Positions 57,101 to 64,000 of a stretch of DNA of 64,000 nucleotides are shown piece by piece (position 1 is the first letter of the stretch; every line of letters begins with the position of its first letter). The notes under the pieces were generated by a model that searched no databases, had not been told where the DNA came from, and was given only the letters and a program-made list of their open reading frames with translations. This stretch comes from Solwaraspora sp. WMMA2056 (GTDB lineage: Bacteria; Actinomycetota; Actinomycetes; Mycobacteriales; Micromonosporaceae): NCBI RefSeq assembly GCF_030345095.1, contig NZ_CP128360.1, positions 4,030,001 through 4,094,000 on the forward strand, written 5' to 3'. The translations under genes and the position numbers were made by a program.

Positions 57101-58981
57101 CCGTCTGCTGTCGCCGAGCCGGCGGCCGGTTCGCTCAGCGCGTTGCACCGGCTCGCCGGCCGGTCCAAGGCCGCCGCGGAGCTTGCCGCGTTGCTACGGG
57201 ACACGGCGGACGGCGCGGTGACCGTGCTGGACGCCGCCACCCGGCCAGCCGATCCGGTGCCGGCGCCCCCGGCCAGGTCGGCTGCCGTACCGGCGGCTGA
57301 GACCCGGTCGGCCACCGTACCGGCCGCCGCCGGGCCGGCACCGACGGCACCGACCACGACGGCACCGACCACGACGGCACCGACCACGACGGCAGCGGCA
57401 CCGAAGGTCGGCCCGCCGCCCCGCACCGAGATCGCCCGGACCACCCTGCGGGTCTCCGTACAGACCATGCCCTACCTGCTCGACCACTGCTTCTTCGTGC
57501 AGCCGGCCGACTGGCCCAACCCCGAGGACCGGTGGCCGGTGGTACCGGCGACGACCGTCGTCACGCACATGATGGACGCGGTCGCGCAGGCCGTCCCCGG
57601 TCTGCGGGTGGTCGGTGTACGGGACGCCCGGTTCAACCGGTGGACCATCGCCGCACCGGCGCAGGACGTCGAGATCGTGGTCCGGGCAGCCGGTCCGGAC
57701 TCGTACGCGGTGAACTTCGGCAGCTTTGCCCGGGCGACGGTCGACGTGGCCGCCGACTATCCGGCCCCGGTCAGCGCGCCGTGGACACACGACCCGGCCA
57801 CCGAGACCGCTCCCCGGATCAGCGCCGAGGAGATGTACGCGGAGCGGCTGATGTTCCACGGTCCGCAGTTCCACGGGGTCACCACGGTGCACGCCCTCGG
57901 CGAGATGCACGTACGCGGCGTCGTCACCGCGCCCGTTCCGCCGGGCGCGCTGCTGGACAACGCCCTGCAGCTGATCGGAAACTGGCTCATCACCACCCAG
58001 CCGATGCGGACCGTGGCGCTACCGGTCGGGCTCGGCCACGTCCGGTTCTTCGGCCCACCGCCCGAGCCCGGTACGGCGTTCGAGTGCGTCGCCCGGGTCC
58101 GGTCGATCGACGACGCCCAACTGGTCGCGGACACCCAGCTCTCCGTCGGCGGCCGGGTCTGGGCGCAGATCGACGGCGCGGTCGACCGTCGGTTCGACAG
58201 CCATCCGCAGGCACGGCCAGCCGAACGTTTCCCGGAACGTTTCCCGATGTCGGTCCGTCAGCCGGAAGGGTGGACCGCCGTCTTCGACTGCTGGACCGAT
58301 CTGGTGACCCAGTCGATGGCCGCGCGGGGCATCCTCGGCACCGCCGCGTCCGTCGACTACGAGCGGCAGCCGGGGAAGGCCCGTAAGCAGTGGCTGCTCG
58401 GGCGGATCGCGGCGAAGGACGCGGTGCGCTTCCGGCAGTGGGACGCCGGGCACACCGACGTCTACCCGATCGAGCTGACCATCGCCAACGATCCGAACGG
58501 CCGGCCGCGGGTGGACCTGCGCCCCGGTCGGGGACTACGGGACTGCGACCTTTCCCTGGCGCACTGTGCCGAGGCCGCCGTGGCGATCGCCGGCCCGGCC
58601 CGGTCGACGCCGGACGGCCCCGGGGTCGGTATCGACATCGTCGAGGTCACCGACCGGCCGGCCAGCACGATCGACTACGCCCTGTCCGGTACGGAGACCG
58701 CGTTGCTCGACCAGGTCTGCGCCGGCGGGGACCGGCAGTTCTGGTTCGCCTGCTTCTGGGCTGCCAAGGAAGCCGCCGGCAAGGCGGAGGGGACGGGACT
58801 GGACGCGGCGCCCCGCCGGCTGAGGGTGGTCGCCGTCGACACCGGCACCCTGCTGGTCGAGGTCCCTTCCGGCAGGTCCTACCGGGTCACCTGCCGGAGT
58901 CTGGAGAACCCGCCCGATCTGCCGCAGCGACGCTACGTCGTCGGTTGGACCTGGGGCCCGGAACCTGCCCGGCATGCCTGA
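54155..58981 (+). CDS. Multidomain lipid/polyketide synthase: KS, AT, DH, PPTase
   Basis: 1608 aa. KS about 8-475 with intact Cys218 (DAACASS), His356 (EAHGTGT), His395 (IGHTMPAAG). AT-like about 588-890 with Ser655 (GHSIGEW). Pro/Ala-rich linker about 890-1090 with TTTAP repeats. Double-hotdog DH about 1095-1375 with His1111 (LLDHCFF) and Asp1268 in DNALQ (DxxxQ). Sfp-type phosphopantetheinyl transferase about 1380-1605 (WLLGRIAAKDAVR, GVGIDIVEV, WAAKEAAGKAEG), able to load the ACPs. The start may be ATG 54155, GTG 54158 (GTGA overlap with the previous stop) or ATG 54167; all imply coupling. The set resembles PfaC/PfaB/PfaE functions in one chain. A C-terminal PPTase is otherwise typical of enediyne PKSs, but the two-KS, two-protein layout differs. 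Confidence 0.9.
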   Translation: MVNRMSDLTDPHQTIAIVGMAALMPGAPDLDAYWRNLVDGVDAITDVPPHRWDDEFYDPEQAHRPDRLYCRRGGFVDDFATFEPLRFGIMPTSIGDIEPDQLITLQVAAAAIDDAGGQDRLPDRDRIGVLLGRGGILSPAQARYAQRVRMSSQVIGILKELIPDLPPESLDRVRRKFDERLGPQQPEGTIGLVPNLAASRVANRLNLRGPSYTIDAACASSLIAVDQGMTELRAGRLDAVLAGGVHHVHDISFWSVFSQLRALSWQGEIRPFDSSADGLLIGEGTGIVVLKRLSDALDAGDRVYAVIRGSGVSSDGRSASMFNPASSGQSLAIRRAWQAAGLDPTAPDALGLLEAHGTGTPTGDAAELVTVAEVFGGYQGGPRPVIGSVKSMIGHTMPAAGIAGLIKATLAVHRGVLPPTLHCGQPRDEMAATRFAPIAAAQPWESDGPRRAGVNAFGFGGINAHLIVEQPPSAPSAWAAVPNGTAGQPARSAAVEVAEPDQVLWLAAAEPAGLAALLDRDDSTVRRDGAAFADGPQAHGAPPCRIGVVDPTDKRLATARRAVSRGEPWRGARDIWFTTAGLLTAGGKLAFVFPGLEAEFTPRTKDLAAHFGLADREWSAADLGRHGAGLIEVGKFLDEVLGRIGIRPDAVAGHSIGEWSAAAVTGQVSTTDMDGFLKLFDADSVAVSGYVFAAVGAGADQVTPVLGDFPGVVLSHDNAPAQSVVNGPEEQVDRLVNELRRRNVLCQKLPFRSAFHTPAFADGLRSIGAALQSWRVHPTTVPVWSATLTAPFPTDEQQVNQIFVRHMMEPVWFRQLTAAMYDAGFRVFLQVGAGQLASLVSDNLRGREHLAMPVNVGHRTGLDQLRRVATALWVEGAAPDLRALRPPAAAPAAPAPAPPAAPARRGPKIQLDLGGPLVRLGPGADTLLGLPDRPAPQPSGPPSGQALPPASTAQEPPVPPAVPRPSVGTEPSVEAEPPAAARPSAVAEPAAGSLSALHRLAGRSKAAAELAALLRDTADGAVTVLDAATRPADPVPAPPARSAAVPAAETRSATVPAAAGPAPTAPTTTAPTTTAPTTTAAAPKVGPPPRTEIARTTLRVSVQTMPYLLDHCFFVQPADWPNPEDRWPVVPATTVVTHMMDAVAQAVPGLRVVGVRDARFNRWTIAAPAQDVEIVVRAAGPDSYAVNFGSFARATVDVAADYPAPVSAPWTHDPATETAPRISAEEMYAERLMFHGPQFHGVTTVHALGEMHVRGVVTAPVPPGALLDNALQLIGNWLITTQPMRTVALPVGLGHVRFFGPPPEPGTAFECVARVRSIDDAQLVADTQLSVGGRVWAQIDGAVDRRFDSHPQARPAERFPERFPMSVRQPEGWTAVFDCWTDLVTQSMAARGILGTAASVDYERQPGKARKQWLLGRIAAKDAVRFRQWDAGHTDVYPIELTIANDPNGRPRVDLRPGRGLRDCDLSLAHCAEAAVAIAGPARSTPDGPGVGIDIVEVTDRPASTIDYALSGTETALLDQVCAGGDRQFWFACFWAAKEAAGKAEGTGLDAAPRRLRVVAVDTGTLLVEVPSGRSYRVTCRSLENPPDLPQRRYVVGWTWGPEPARHA

Positions 58982-58990
58982 ACCAGGCCC

Positions 58991-59070
58991 TGATCGACGT
59001 GCCGACAAGCCGATCGACGTGCCGACAAGCTGATCGACGCCCTGACAAGCCGACCGACGTCCCGACAAGG
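58991..59070 (+). repeat. Four tandem 20-bp repeats before the ACP gene
   Basis: Four units (58991-59010, 59011-59030, 59031-59050, 59051-59070) with the pattern YGAYCGACGYSCYGACAAGS. They fill the 100-bp gap between the KS-AT-DH-PPTase gene and the ACP gene; the last unit supplies the AAGG of the AAGGAG ribosome binding site. Function unknown. Confidence 0.9.
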
Positions 59071-59081
59071 AGACCCGCATC

Positions 59082-59396
59082 ATGCCCGCCGACCACGACA
59101 CCATCCTGACGGAGATCTCGCAGATGCTGCGCGCGGTGCTGCCCGGGATCGATCCGGACGAAGAGATCACGATGGACACCAGCTTCCGTGACGACCTGGA
59201 GATGGAGAGTATCGACGTCATCTCGCTGGCCGGGCGGCTGCAGGCCCGGTACGGCGACTCCGTCAACTTCGCCCAGTTCGTCGCGGGGCTCGACGTGGAC
59301 TCGCTGCGCGCGCTGCGGGTCGGTGAGCTGGTCGGGCACATCTGCGCGGCGCTGGACGGACCGCCGGCGACGGTGGCGCAGGTGGCCGGCCAGTGA
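59082..59396 (+). CDS. Discrete acyl carrier protein
   Basis: A 104-aa ACP of the PP-binding family: helix 1 ILTEISQMLRAVLPG, the DTSFRDDLEMESIDVISLAG segment with the phosphopantetheine Ser in E-S-I-D (around residue 43) and a helical C-terminus. The residue before the Ser is Glu rather than the usual Asp, and the context differs from the LSIDSIKR of the internal ACPs, so it is probably recognised by other partners. AAGGAG precedes ATG 59082 and it overlaps the hydrolase gene by four bases. It may carry a starter unit or the finished chain to the hydrolase or sulfotransferase; that is inference. Confidence 0.9.
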   Translation: MPADHDTILTEISQMLRAVLPGIDPDEEITMDTSFRDDLEMESIDVISLAGRLQARYGDSVNFAQFVAGLDVDSLRALRVGELVGHICAALDGPPATVAQVAGQ

Positions 59397-60262
59397 CAAT
59401 GGTCCAGGTCAACGGCCTGGTGACGCACGTCCAGGAGCTGCCGGCGGTGGTGGCCGATCCGCCGGCCGGCGGACCGGCCACCAACCCGGGTGGCGGTCCG
59501 GCTGCCGAAGCCGTCGCCGGCCGGCCGGTCGCGGTCCTGATTCACGGTATCGGGCCGGACAGCCTGGCCAGCTGGTATCTCAGCCTGGCGCACCCACTGT
59601 CCGACGCCGGATTCCGAGTGATCATGTACGACCTGCGGGGCCACGGACGGACCGAGCGGCCGCCGACCGGCTACCGGATGGACGACCTGGTCGACGACCT
59701 GGTCGGGCTGCTGGACCGGCTCGGCGTCGACGTACCCGTGCATCTGCTGGGCAACTCGCTGGGCGGTTCCATCGCTTTCGGATACGCGGCCCGGTACCCG
59801 GACCGGGTCGCCTCGGTGGTCGCGGTGGAGTCGGCACCGGCGACCGCCCAGTGGCTCGCCCGGGTGGGCCGGCAGCTGGTGCGGGCCGCGCAGCCGGACG
59901 GCGACGGCGGTCCGCTGGAGATGGCCGCCCGTGGCGGTGAGCGGGGTGCCCGCTACGCCGCGGCGGTCCGCCAGCTTGTCGTCGCCACCACCGCCGGTCG
60001 GGACCTGCCGGCCAGCACCCCCGCCGATCCGGCGGCGATACGGGCGATCACCTGCCCGGTGCTCGGCATCTTCGGTAGCGACTCGTCCGCCGCCGATCTG
60101 GCGCCGGCACTGGTCGAGCTACTGCCGCAGACCGAGCTGGTGATCGTCCCCGGGCACCGGCACGCGGTGCTGATCACCGCCCGCGACCAGGTCCGCAGCC
60201 AGGTGCTGCCCTGGCTCGCCCGGCAACTCGCCGACACCGGACGGCCCGCCCTGCGTGGTTGA
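59393..60262 (+). CDS. Alpha/beta hydrolase (possible release enzyme)
   Basis: A 289-aa alpha/beta hydrolase: oxyanion segment LIHGIGPDS, MYDLRGHGRTE, nucleophile elbow LLGNSLGGS (Ser122), acid Asp230 (GSDSS) and His in PGHRHAV (255 or 257). The start GTG 59393 overlaps the ACP stop (GTGA); ATG 59399 is an alternative. An N-terminal insertion rich in Gly/Pro/Ala (residues 20-42) is unusual for the family. Next to the ACP and synthases it may hydrolyse or transfer the acyl product; substrate not known. Confidence 0.87.
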   Translation: MTMVQVNGLVTHVQELPAVVADPPAGGPATNPGGGPAAEAVAGRPVAVLIHGIGPDSLASWYLSLAHPLSDAGFRVIMYDLRGHGRTERPPTGYRMDDLVDDLVGLLDRLGVDVPVHLLGNSLGGSIAFGYAARYPDRVASVVAVESAPATAQWLARVGRQLVRAAQPDGDGGPLEMAARGGERGARYAAAVRQLVVATTAGRDLPASTPADPAAIRAITCPVLGIFGSDSSAADLAPALVELLPQTELVIVPGHRHAVLITARDQVRSQVLPWLARQLADTGRPALRG

Positions 60263-60290
60263 CGTCGTCGTTCTCACCCAGGAGGTTCCG

Positions 60291-61250
60291 ATGCAGTTCG
60301 AGGCGCCCGGCCGGGCGATCATCATCAGCAGCGGGCGGTGTGGCTCCACGCTGCTGTCCGACCTGATCGTCGAGGAGCCGTCGACCCTGTCCGTCCAGGA
60401 GTTCTTCATGGCCACCCCGTCGTGGGCGAAGGCCACTGAGCCGATCACCGGGGCGGCGTACTGGCAGGTGCTGAGCAGCCCGAAGCCGGAACTTGCCACC
60501 CTGTTCGCCATCGGCCTGCCGCCGAAGGAGGTGCGCTATCCGGCGGACGGCCGGTGGGCCGGCAACCTGACCGAGTTGCCGCAGCTGCTGGCGATCACCC
60601 TGCCGAAGCTCACCGACGATCCGGACGGCCTGTTCGACCAGCTCGCCGGAGAGGTACCGGACTTCCCCGAGCAGCCCTTCGTCGACCACCACCGGATGTT
60701 CCTGGACCTGCTCGCCCGGTTGACCGGCCGGCGTCGCTGGGTGGAGCGCTCCGGCGGATCAAGCCAGATCGCCCCGTACCTGCTGCGGTCCTTCCCGGAC
60801 ACCCGGATCGTCTATCTGACCCGCAACTGGGCGGACACGGCGCGGTCGATGAGCAGGCATTCGTCGTTCCAGCTCATCCAGCTGCGGCTGGAGTTCGTCT
60901 CCCGGTGCGGCGTGGACCCCTTCCAGATGGGCCCGGACCAGCGGGTGCCGGCGGATCTCGAGCATCTGCTACCCGACCGGATCACCGCCGACCTGCTCCG
61001 CGAGCGGGGCGAGGACAGCACCCGTTACCTCGGGCTCTGCGCGTTCATGGCGGCGCAGGCGGAGCAGGCACTCGCCGACAACCCGCCGGCGCACCTGCTC
61101 ACCATGACCTACGAGGACCTGGTCGCCGACCCGGAGCCGCAGTTGGCCCGGCTGGGTGAGTTCCTCGAGTTCGACGACCCGTCCGGCTGGGCCCGACAGG
61201 TCGCCGGCCGGGTGGGCAGGGGCGCGGTACGGCAGACCGCCGCCGTGTGA
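60291..61250 (+). CDS. PAPS-dependent sulfotransferase
   Basis: A 319-aa sulfotransferase of the Sulfotransfer_3-like group. The 5'-phosphosulfate loop is IISSGRCGSTLLSDLI at the N-terminus; the 3'-phosphate site is FPDTRIVYLTRNWADTARSMSRHS with the conserved Arg and Ser; MTYEDLVADPEPQLARLGEFL is the C-terminal helix typical of the family. It should move sulfate from PAPS to a hydroxyl or amine. AGGAGG five bases before ATG 60291 decides the start; the frame extends to 60255 inside the hydrolase gene. Linked to a lipid-type synthase it suggests sulfation of the product or of its carrier molecule. Confidence 0.9.
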   Translation: MQFEAPGRAIIISSGRCGSTLLSDLIVEEPSTLSVQEFFMATPSWAKATEPITGAAYWQVLSSPKPELATLFAIGLPPKEVRYPADGRWAGNLTELPQLLAITLPKLTDDPDGLFDQLAGEVPDFPEQPFVDHHRMFLDLLARLTGRRRWVERSGGSSQIAPYLLRSFPDTRIVYLTRNWADTARSMSRHSSFQLIQLRLEFVSRCGVDPFQMGPDQRVPADLEHLLPDRITADLLRERGEDSTRYLGLCAFMAAQAEQALADNPPAHLLTMTYEDLVADPEPQLARLGEFLEFDDPSGWARQVAGRVGRGAVRQTAAV

Positions 61251-61300
61251 CCCGCAGACATTCCGCACCAGCAAACCACAGTAGAGGGAGAGAGTGTGTG

Positions 61301-63148
61301 ATGCGTAGGTTGCGTCCCTTCGCGGGTCGAGGCCGGCCGGTCGTCCAGCCGGGAGCCGCTGCTCGGCCGACAGCGGTGGTACTGCTCGTCGGACTGTTGC
61401 TGGCGGCCGGTCCGGCTGCGGCGGCACCGGTCGCCGGGCCCGACGCTGCGGGCGGCGGCCATGGCGGCCATGGCGGGCTCCGGCACGAGCGGACCCTGTT
61501 GGCGAAGGCCCCGGTCGACGAATGCTTCGTCGACATCGGCATCGACTATCCGGCCGGGCCGCCGTGCGAGACCGGGCAGGCCAAGGTCAACCAGTCGTAC
61601 GTCTGGGGACTCACCCGCCACAAGCACCGGTTGTGGTTCGGCACCGGGGCCAACATCAACTGTATGACCAGCGGCAACAATCTGCGCAACACGACCCCGA
61701 CCCGCAACGCCGACTGGGTCTGCGAGTACGGCCAGAGCGAGATCGCCCGCCGTAACCCGCAGCTGCCGCCGACTCTCGGCGACCACCGTACCCCCAGGCT
61801 CTACACGTACGACACGAAGAGCCGGCAGATGATCGAACGCACCGACGCGGTCCGCGCCGCCTCGCCGGACGACGCCAACCGGTTGACCACCACCGCCGGT
61901 ATCCGGGCGGCGGGAAACCACCGCGGCGTGGTGTTGTTCGGCGGTCCCGCGCTCGGCGCGACGCTCAACCTGTTCGCGTTCGACGCCGACACCGGTGCTT
62001 TCCTGGGCTCGCGCAACTACACCGAGTACGGCAACATCCGGCACTTCCTCGTCGCCGACGGTGAGCTCTACACCGGTGTCGGGGTGGGACCCAACGGTGG
62101 TGAACGCGGCCTGGTGCTGCGCTGGACGGGCAGCAAGTCGGATCCGTTCAGCTTCACCGAGGTGGCGAACCTGCCGGCGCAGGCGGTGGACCTCGCCGCC
62201 CACCAGGGCCGGATCTACGTCACCACCTGGGTCGGTGCGGAGGCCGCGGTGGCCACCTCGGCCGGCCCGGTGTCACCCACGGCGGACATCGCCGACGCGC
62301 CGACGGCCGACGACCCGACCCCACCGAACGTCGCCGGGGTCTGGATGAGCCCGAAACTGTCCAACAACGGCCCAGGGCTGGACGAGCGGGACGCCGACGG
62401 GTGGACCCGGGTGTGGAGCGTGCTGGACTACGAGCCGGATCCGATCATCGCCCGGACCTACGGTCTGGGCGGCCTGGCCTCCTACAACGGCAAACTCTAC
62501 TGGGGCACGATGCACGTGCCACTGAAGTCGACCACCGTACACCTCGCGGTCTACCCACCTACCGATGAGCAGGGGGTCCGCGACTCGGTTCGCAACACCC
62601 AACGGGCGATCGGCATCTTCCGGGGCAGCTTCCACGGCCATCACCAGCAGGTCGAGCTGCTGTACGGGGCGCCGCAGCTGCCTGCCTACGATCCGGCGGC
62701 GAACGACGGCGCGGGGCAGTGGGTCACCACCTCGACCGGGTACACCCCGCTGTACGGGCCGTCCGGGTTCGGTAATCCGTTCCTGAACTACACCTGGAAG
62801 ATGGTGGTGGCCGGTGGCCGGCTCTACGTCGGCACCATGGACTGGGCCTACCTGGCCAAGGAGTTGCAGCAGCCGGAGGCTCCGCCGGCCGCTGCCGACG
62901 ACGAGGAACCGGATTTCGGTGCGGACCTGTACGTCTTCGAGTCCACCCACAAGGCAGCCACCGCCGTGGACACCACCGGCCTCGGCAACTACCTCAACTA
63001 CGGGGTCCGCAGCATGGTCGTCGACGGCACCACGGTATACATCGGAACGGCCAACCCGATGAATCTGCGGACTGACCTGACAGACGATGTCCCGGAAGGC
63101 GGTTGGGAGTTGCTCAAGTTGACCCCGAAACACGGTCCGAAGAAGTAG
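61301..63148 (+). CDS. Large secreted protein of unknown family, propeller-like
   Basis: About 615 aa. The basic N-terminus and hydrophobic stretch (TAVVLLVGLLLAAGPAAAAP) form a signal peptide; a Gly/His-rich spacer (GGGHGGHGG) follows. The mature part has Cys in DECFVDIG, GPPCETG, INCMTSG and WVCEYG and repeated beta-strand segments of the type 'GGLASYNGKLYWGTMH', 'VAGGRLYVGTMDW', 'VVDGTTVYIGTANP', suggesting a beta-propeller. I recognise no named family or catalytic motif. AGGGAGAGAG precedes ATG 61301 (GTG 61298 possible). It is 50 bp after the sulfotransferase and 7 bp before the esterase gene, so probably in the same transcript. Confidence 0.75.
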   Translation: MRRLRPFAGRGRPVVQPGAAARPTAVVLLVGLLLAAGPAAAAPVAGPDAAGGGHGGHGGLRHERTLLAKAPVDECFVDIGIDYPAGPPCETGQAKVNQSYVWGLTRHKHRLWFGTGANINCMTSGNNLRNTTPTRNADWVCEYGQSEIARRNPQLPPTLGDHRTPRLYTYDTKSRQMIERTDAVRAASPDDANRLTTTAGIRAAGNHRGVVLFGGPALGATLNLFAFDADTGAFLGSRNYTEYGNIRHFLVADGELYTGVGVGPNGGERGLVLRWTGSKSDPFSFTEVANLPAQAVDLAAHQGRIYVTTWVGAEAAVATSAGPVSPTADIADAPTADDPTPPNVAGVWMSPKLSNNGPGLDERDADGWTRVWSVLDYEPDPIIARTYGLGGLASYNGKLYWGTMHVPLKSTTVHLAVYPPTDEQGVRDSVRNTQRAIGIFRGSFHGHHQQVELLYGAPQLPAYDPAANDGAGQWVTTSTGYTPLYGPSGFGNPFLNYTWKMVVAGGRLYVGTMDWAYLAKELQQPEAPPAAADDEEPDFGADLYVFESTHKAATAVDTTGLGNYLNYGVRSMVVDGTTVYIGTANPMNLRTDLTDDVPEGGWELLKLTPKHGPKK

Positions 63149-63155
63149 GTGGGCG

Positions 63156-64000
63156 ATGTCGTGGTACCGGCGCAGGCTGGCCGTCCTTGTCGTGACAGGT
63201 GCACTGGTGGCACCGGTCGCGGGCTGTACGTCGGCGCCGGACCCGGCACCGCCACCGACCTCGGCGCCGTCGGGCGGCGTACCGACCGACCCGACCGGGC
63301 CGGGCGGGACGCCGCCTCCGGCCGGGTCGTCGGCGCAGGAGATCACGGTTGACGGCTACGCGCGGACCTACCGGGTGTACCGACCTGCCAACCTGCCGAC
63401 CGACGGCCCGGTTCCGCTGGTGGTTATGTTGCACGGCCTGCTCGGCAGCGGGGAACAGGCCGAGTCCTGGTACGGCTGGAACTCCGCCGCCGACGCGGGA
63501 GGGTTCGTGGTGGCGTACCCGGACTCGCGCAACCGGGCGTGGGCGGTGTCGCCGGAGTGCTGTGGCGTGTCGGCGCGGGACGGAGTCGACGACACCGCGT
63601 TCGTGGCGGCGGTCGTGGAGTCACTGCGCGGCCGGTTGCCGGTGGACCCGCGTCGGACCTATGTCGCCGGCATCTCCAACGGCGGCATGCTCGCCTACCG
63701 GCTGGCCTGCGACACGTCGATCTTCGCTGCGGTCGTCGCGGTGTCGTCGACCATGCTGGGGGACTGCCCGGCACCCGAACCGATCTCGGTGCTGCACATC
63801 CACGGCACCGCCGACGAGACGATTCCGTACACCGGGGGACCGGGGCGATGGGACGGTGCCGGTCGCGACGGGGTACCGGGCACCGTCGACGGACCACCCG
63901 TACCCGATCTGGCGCAGCGCTGGCGGCAGATCGACCAGTGCGCTGCCCCCCGGACCAGCACCGAGGGGACCGTCACCACGGTGACGGCCAGCTGCCCCGA
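63156..64000 (+). CDS. PHB-depolymerase-like lipoprotein esterase (partial)
   Basis: The frame runs from ATG 63156 to the window end without a stop (281 codons). The signal peptide ends with lipobox VAGCTS, so it is a lipoprotein. After a Pro/Ser-rich spacer comes a PHB depolymerase/feruloyl-esterase-type alpha/beta hydrolase: RTYRVYRPANLP, LVVMLHGLLGSGEQAE, nucleophile Ser174 in GISNGGM, LHIHGTADETIPYTGG with the acid Asp. The C-terminal His is beyond the window. It starts seven bases after the preceding stop, so translation is likely coupled. The natural substrate is probably an extracellular ester; a role in handling the cluster product is possible but unproven. Confidence 0.85.
   Translation, partial: MSWYRRRLAVLVVTGALVAPVAGCTSAPDPAPPPTSAPSGGVPTDPTGPGGTPPPAGSSAQEITVDGYARTYRVYRPANLPTDGPVPLVVMLHGLLGSGEQAESWYGWNSAADAGGFVVAYPDSRNRAWAVSPECCGVSARDGVDDTAFVAAVVESLRGRLPVDPRRTYVAGISNGGMLAYRLACDTSIFAAVVAVSSTMLGDCPAPEPISVLHIHGTADETIPYTGGPGRWDGAGRDGVPGTVDGPPVPDLAQRWRQIDQCAAPRTSTEGTVTTVTASCP

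Noticed and set aside
46524-58981. Enediyne PKS
   Set aside because: Enediyne PKSE is one protein with a single KS; here there are two KS, tandem identical ACPs, NMO-like ER domains and no linked enediyne accessory genes (E3/E4/E5/E10-type).
58991-59070. CRISPR array
   Set aside because: The 20-bp units are directly adjacent with no unique spacers.

Overview
The window is very high-GC DNA with strongly G/C-ending codons. It carries two Pkn-type kinases, a partial conservon, a GH48/CBM2 cellulase with CebR-like boxes, an IdeR/DmdR-like iron box and many GTG/TTG starts. Together these point to a filamentous actinomycete, most probably Micromonosporaceae (Micromonospora or a relative). I saw no tRNA, rRNA, insertion sequence, CRISPR array or phage genes.

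Layout. 1-9 kb: a truncated DUF457 membrane hydrolase, a TIGR03089 protein, a soluble Ser/Thr kinase, and a glycogen/alpha-glucan group (GT4 glycosyltransferase and amylo-1,6-glucosidase, divergent from a GH63-type glucosidase). 9-20 kb: mostly housekeeping, envelope and redox genes (FAD monooxygenase, DUF4394 protein, NicO metal transporter with its partner, purple acid phosphatase-like enzyme, septum-formation protein, CPBP protease, thioredoxin-like protein, AMIN-like lipoprotein, DAAO) and a small pair whose second member looks like a degenerate RusA resolvase. 20-24.7 kb: WrbA, a fused anthranilate synthase (trpEG) preceded by a complete trp-type attenuator with a Trp-Trp leader peptide, and an FGGY kinase. 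24.7-29.5 kb: a two-gene conservon remnant (sensor kinase-like plus roadblock protein) next to a membrane Ser/Thr kinase.

29.6-35.2 kb is a cellulose module: a GH1 beta-glucosidase and a secreted GH48 exocellulase are transcribed divergently from a 1-kb region with two CebR-like palindromes, and the cellulase is followed by a cluster of strong hairpins. 35.2-46 kb is an envelope operon on the minus strand: FN3 protein, MoxR ATPase, DUF58 protein and a TgpA-like protein whose transglutaminase Cys is replaced by Ser. An iron box precedes the DUF3159 gene that follows.

46.5-64 kb (running off the window) is the most unusual part. Two translationally coupled megasynthase genes encode (NMO-like)2-KS-AT-ACP-ACP-KR and KS-AT-DH-PPTase, the domain set of PUFA/secondary-lipid synthases compressed into two proteins with a built-in phosphopantetheinyl transferase. 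They are followed by a discrete ACP, an alpha/beta hydrolase, a PAPS sulfotransferase, a large secreted protein of unknown family and a lipoprotein esterase. I infer a pathway for a reduced, possibly sulfated lipid or polyketide; I do not recognise the product. The two internal ACPs are encoded by DNA that is identical over 266 bp and has codon use unlike the rest of the gene.
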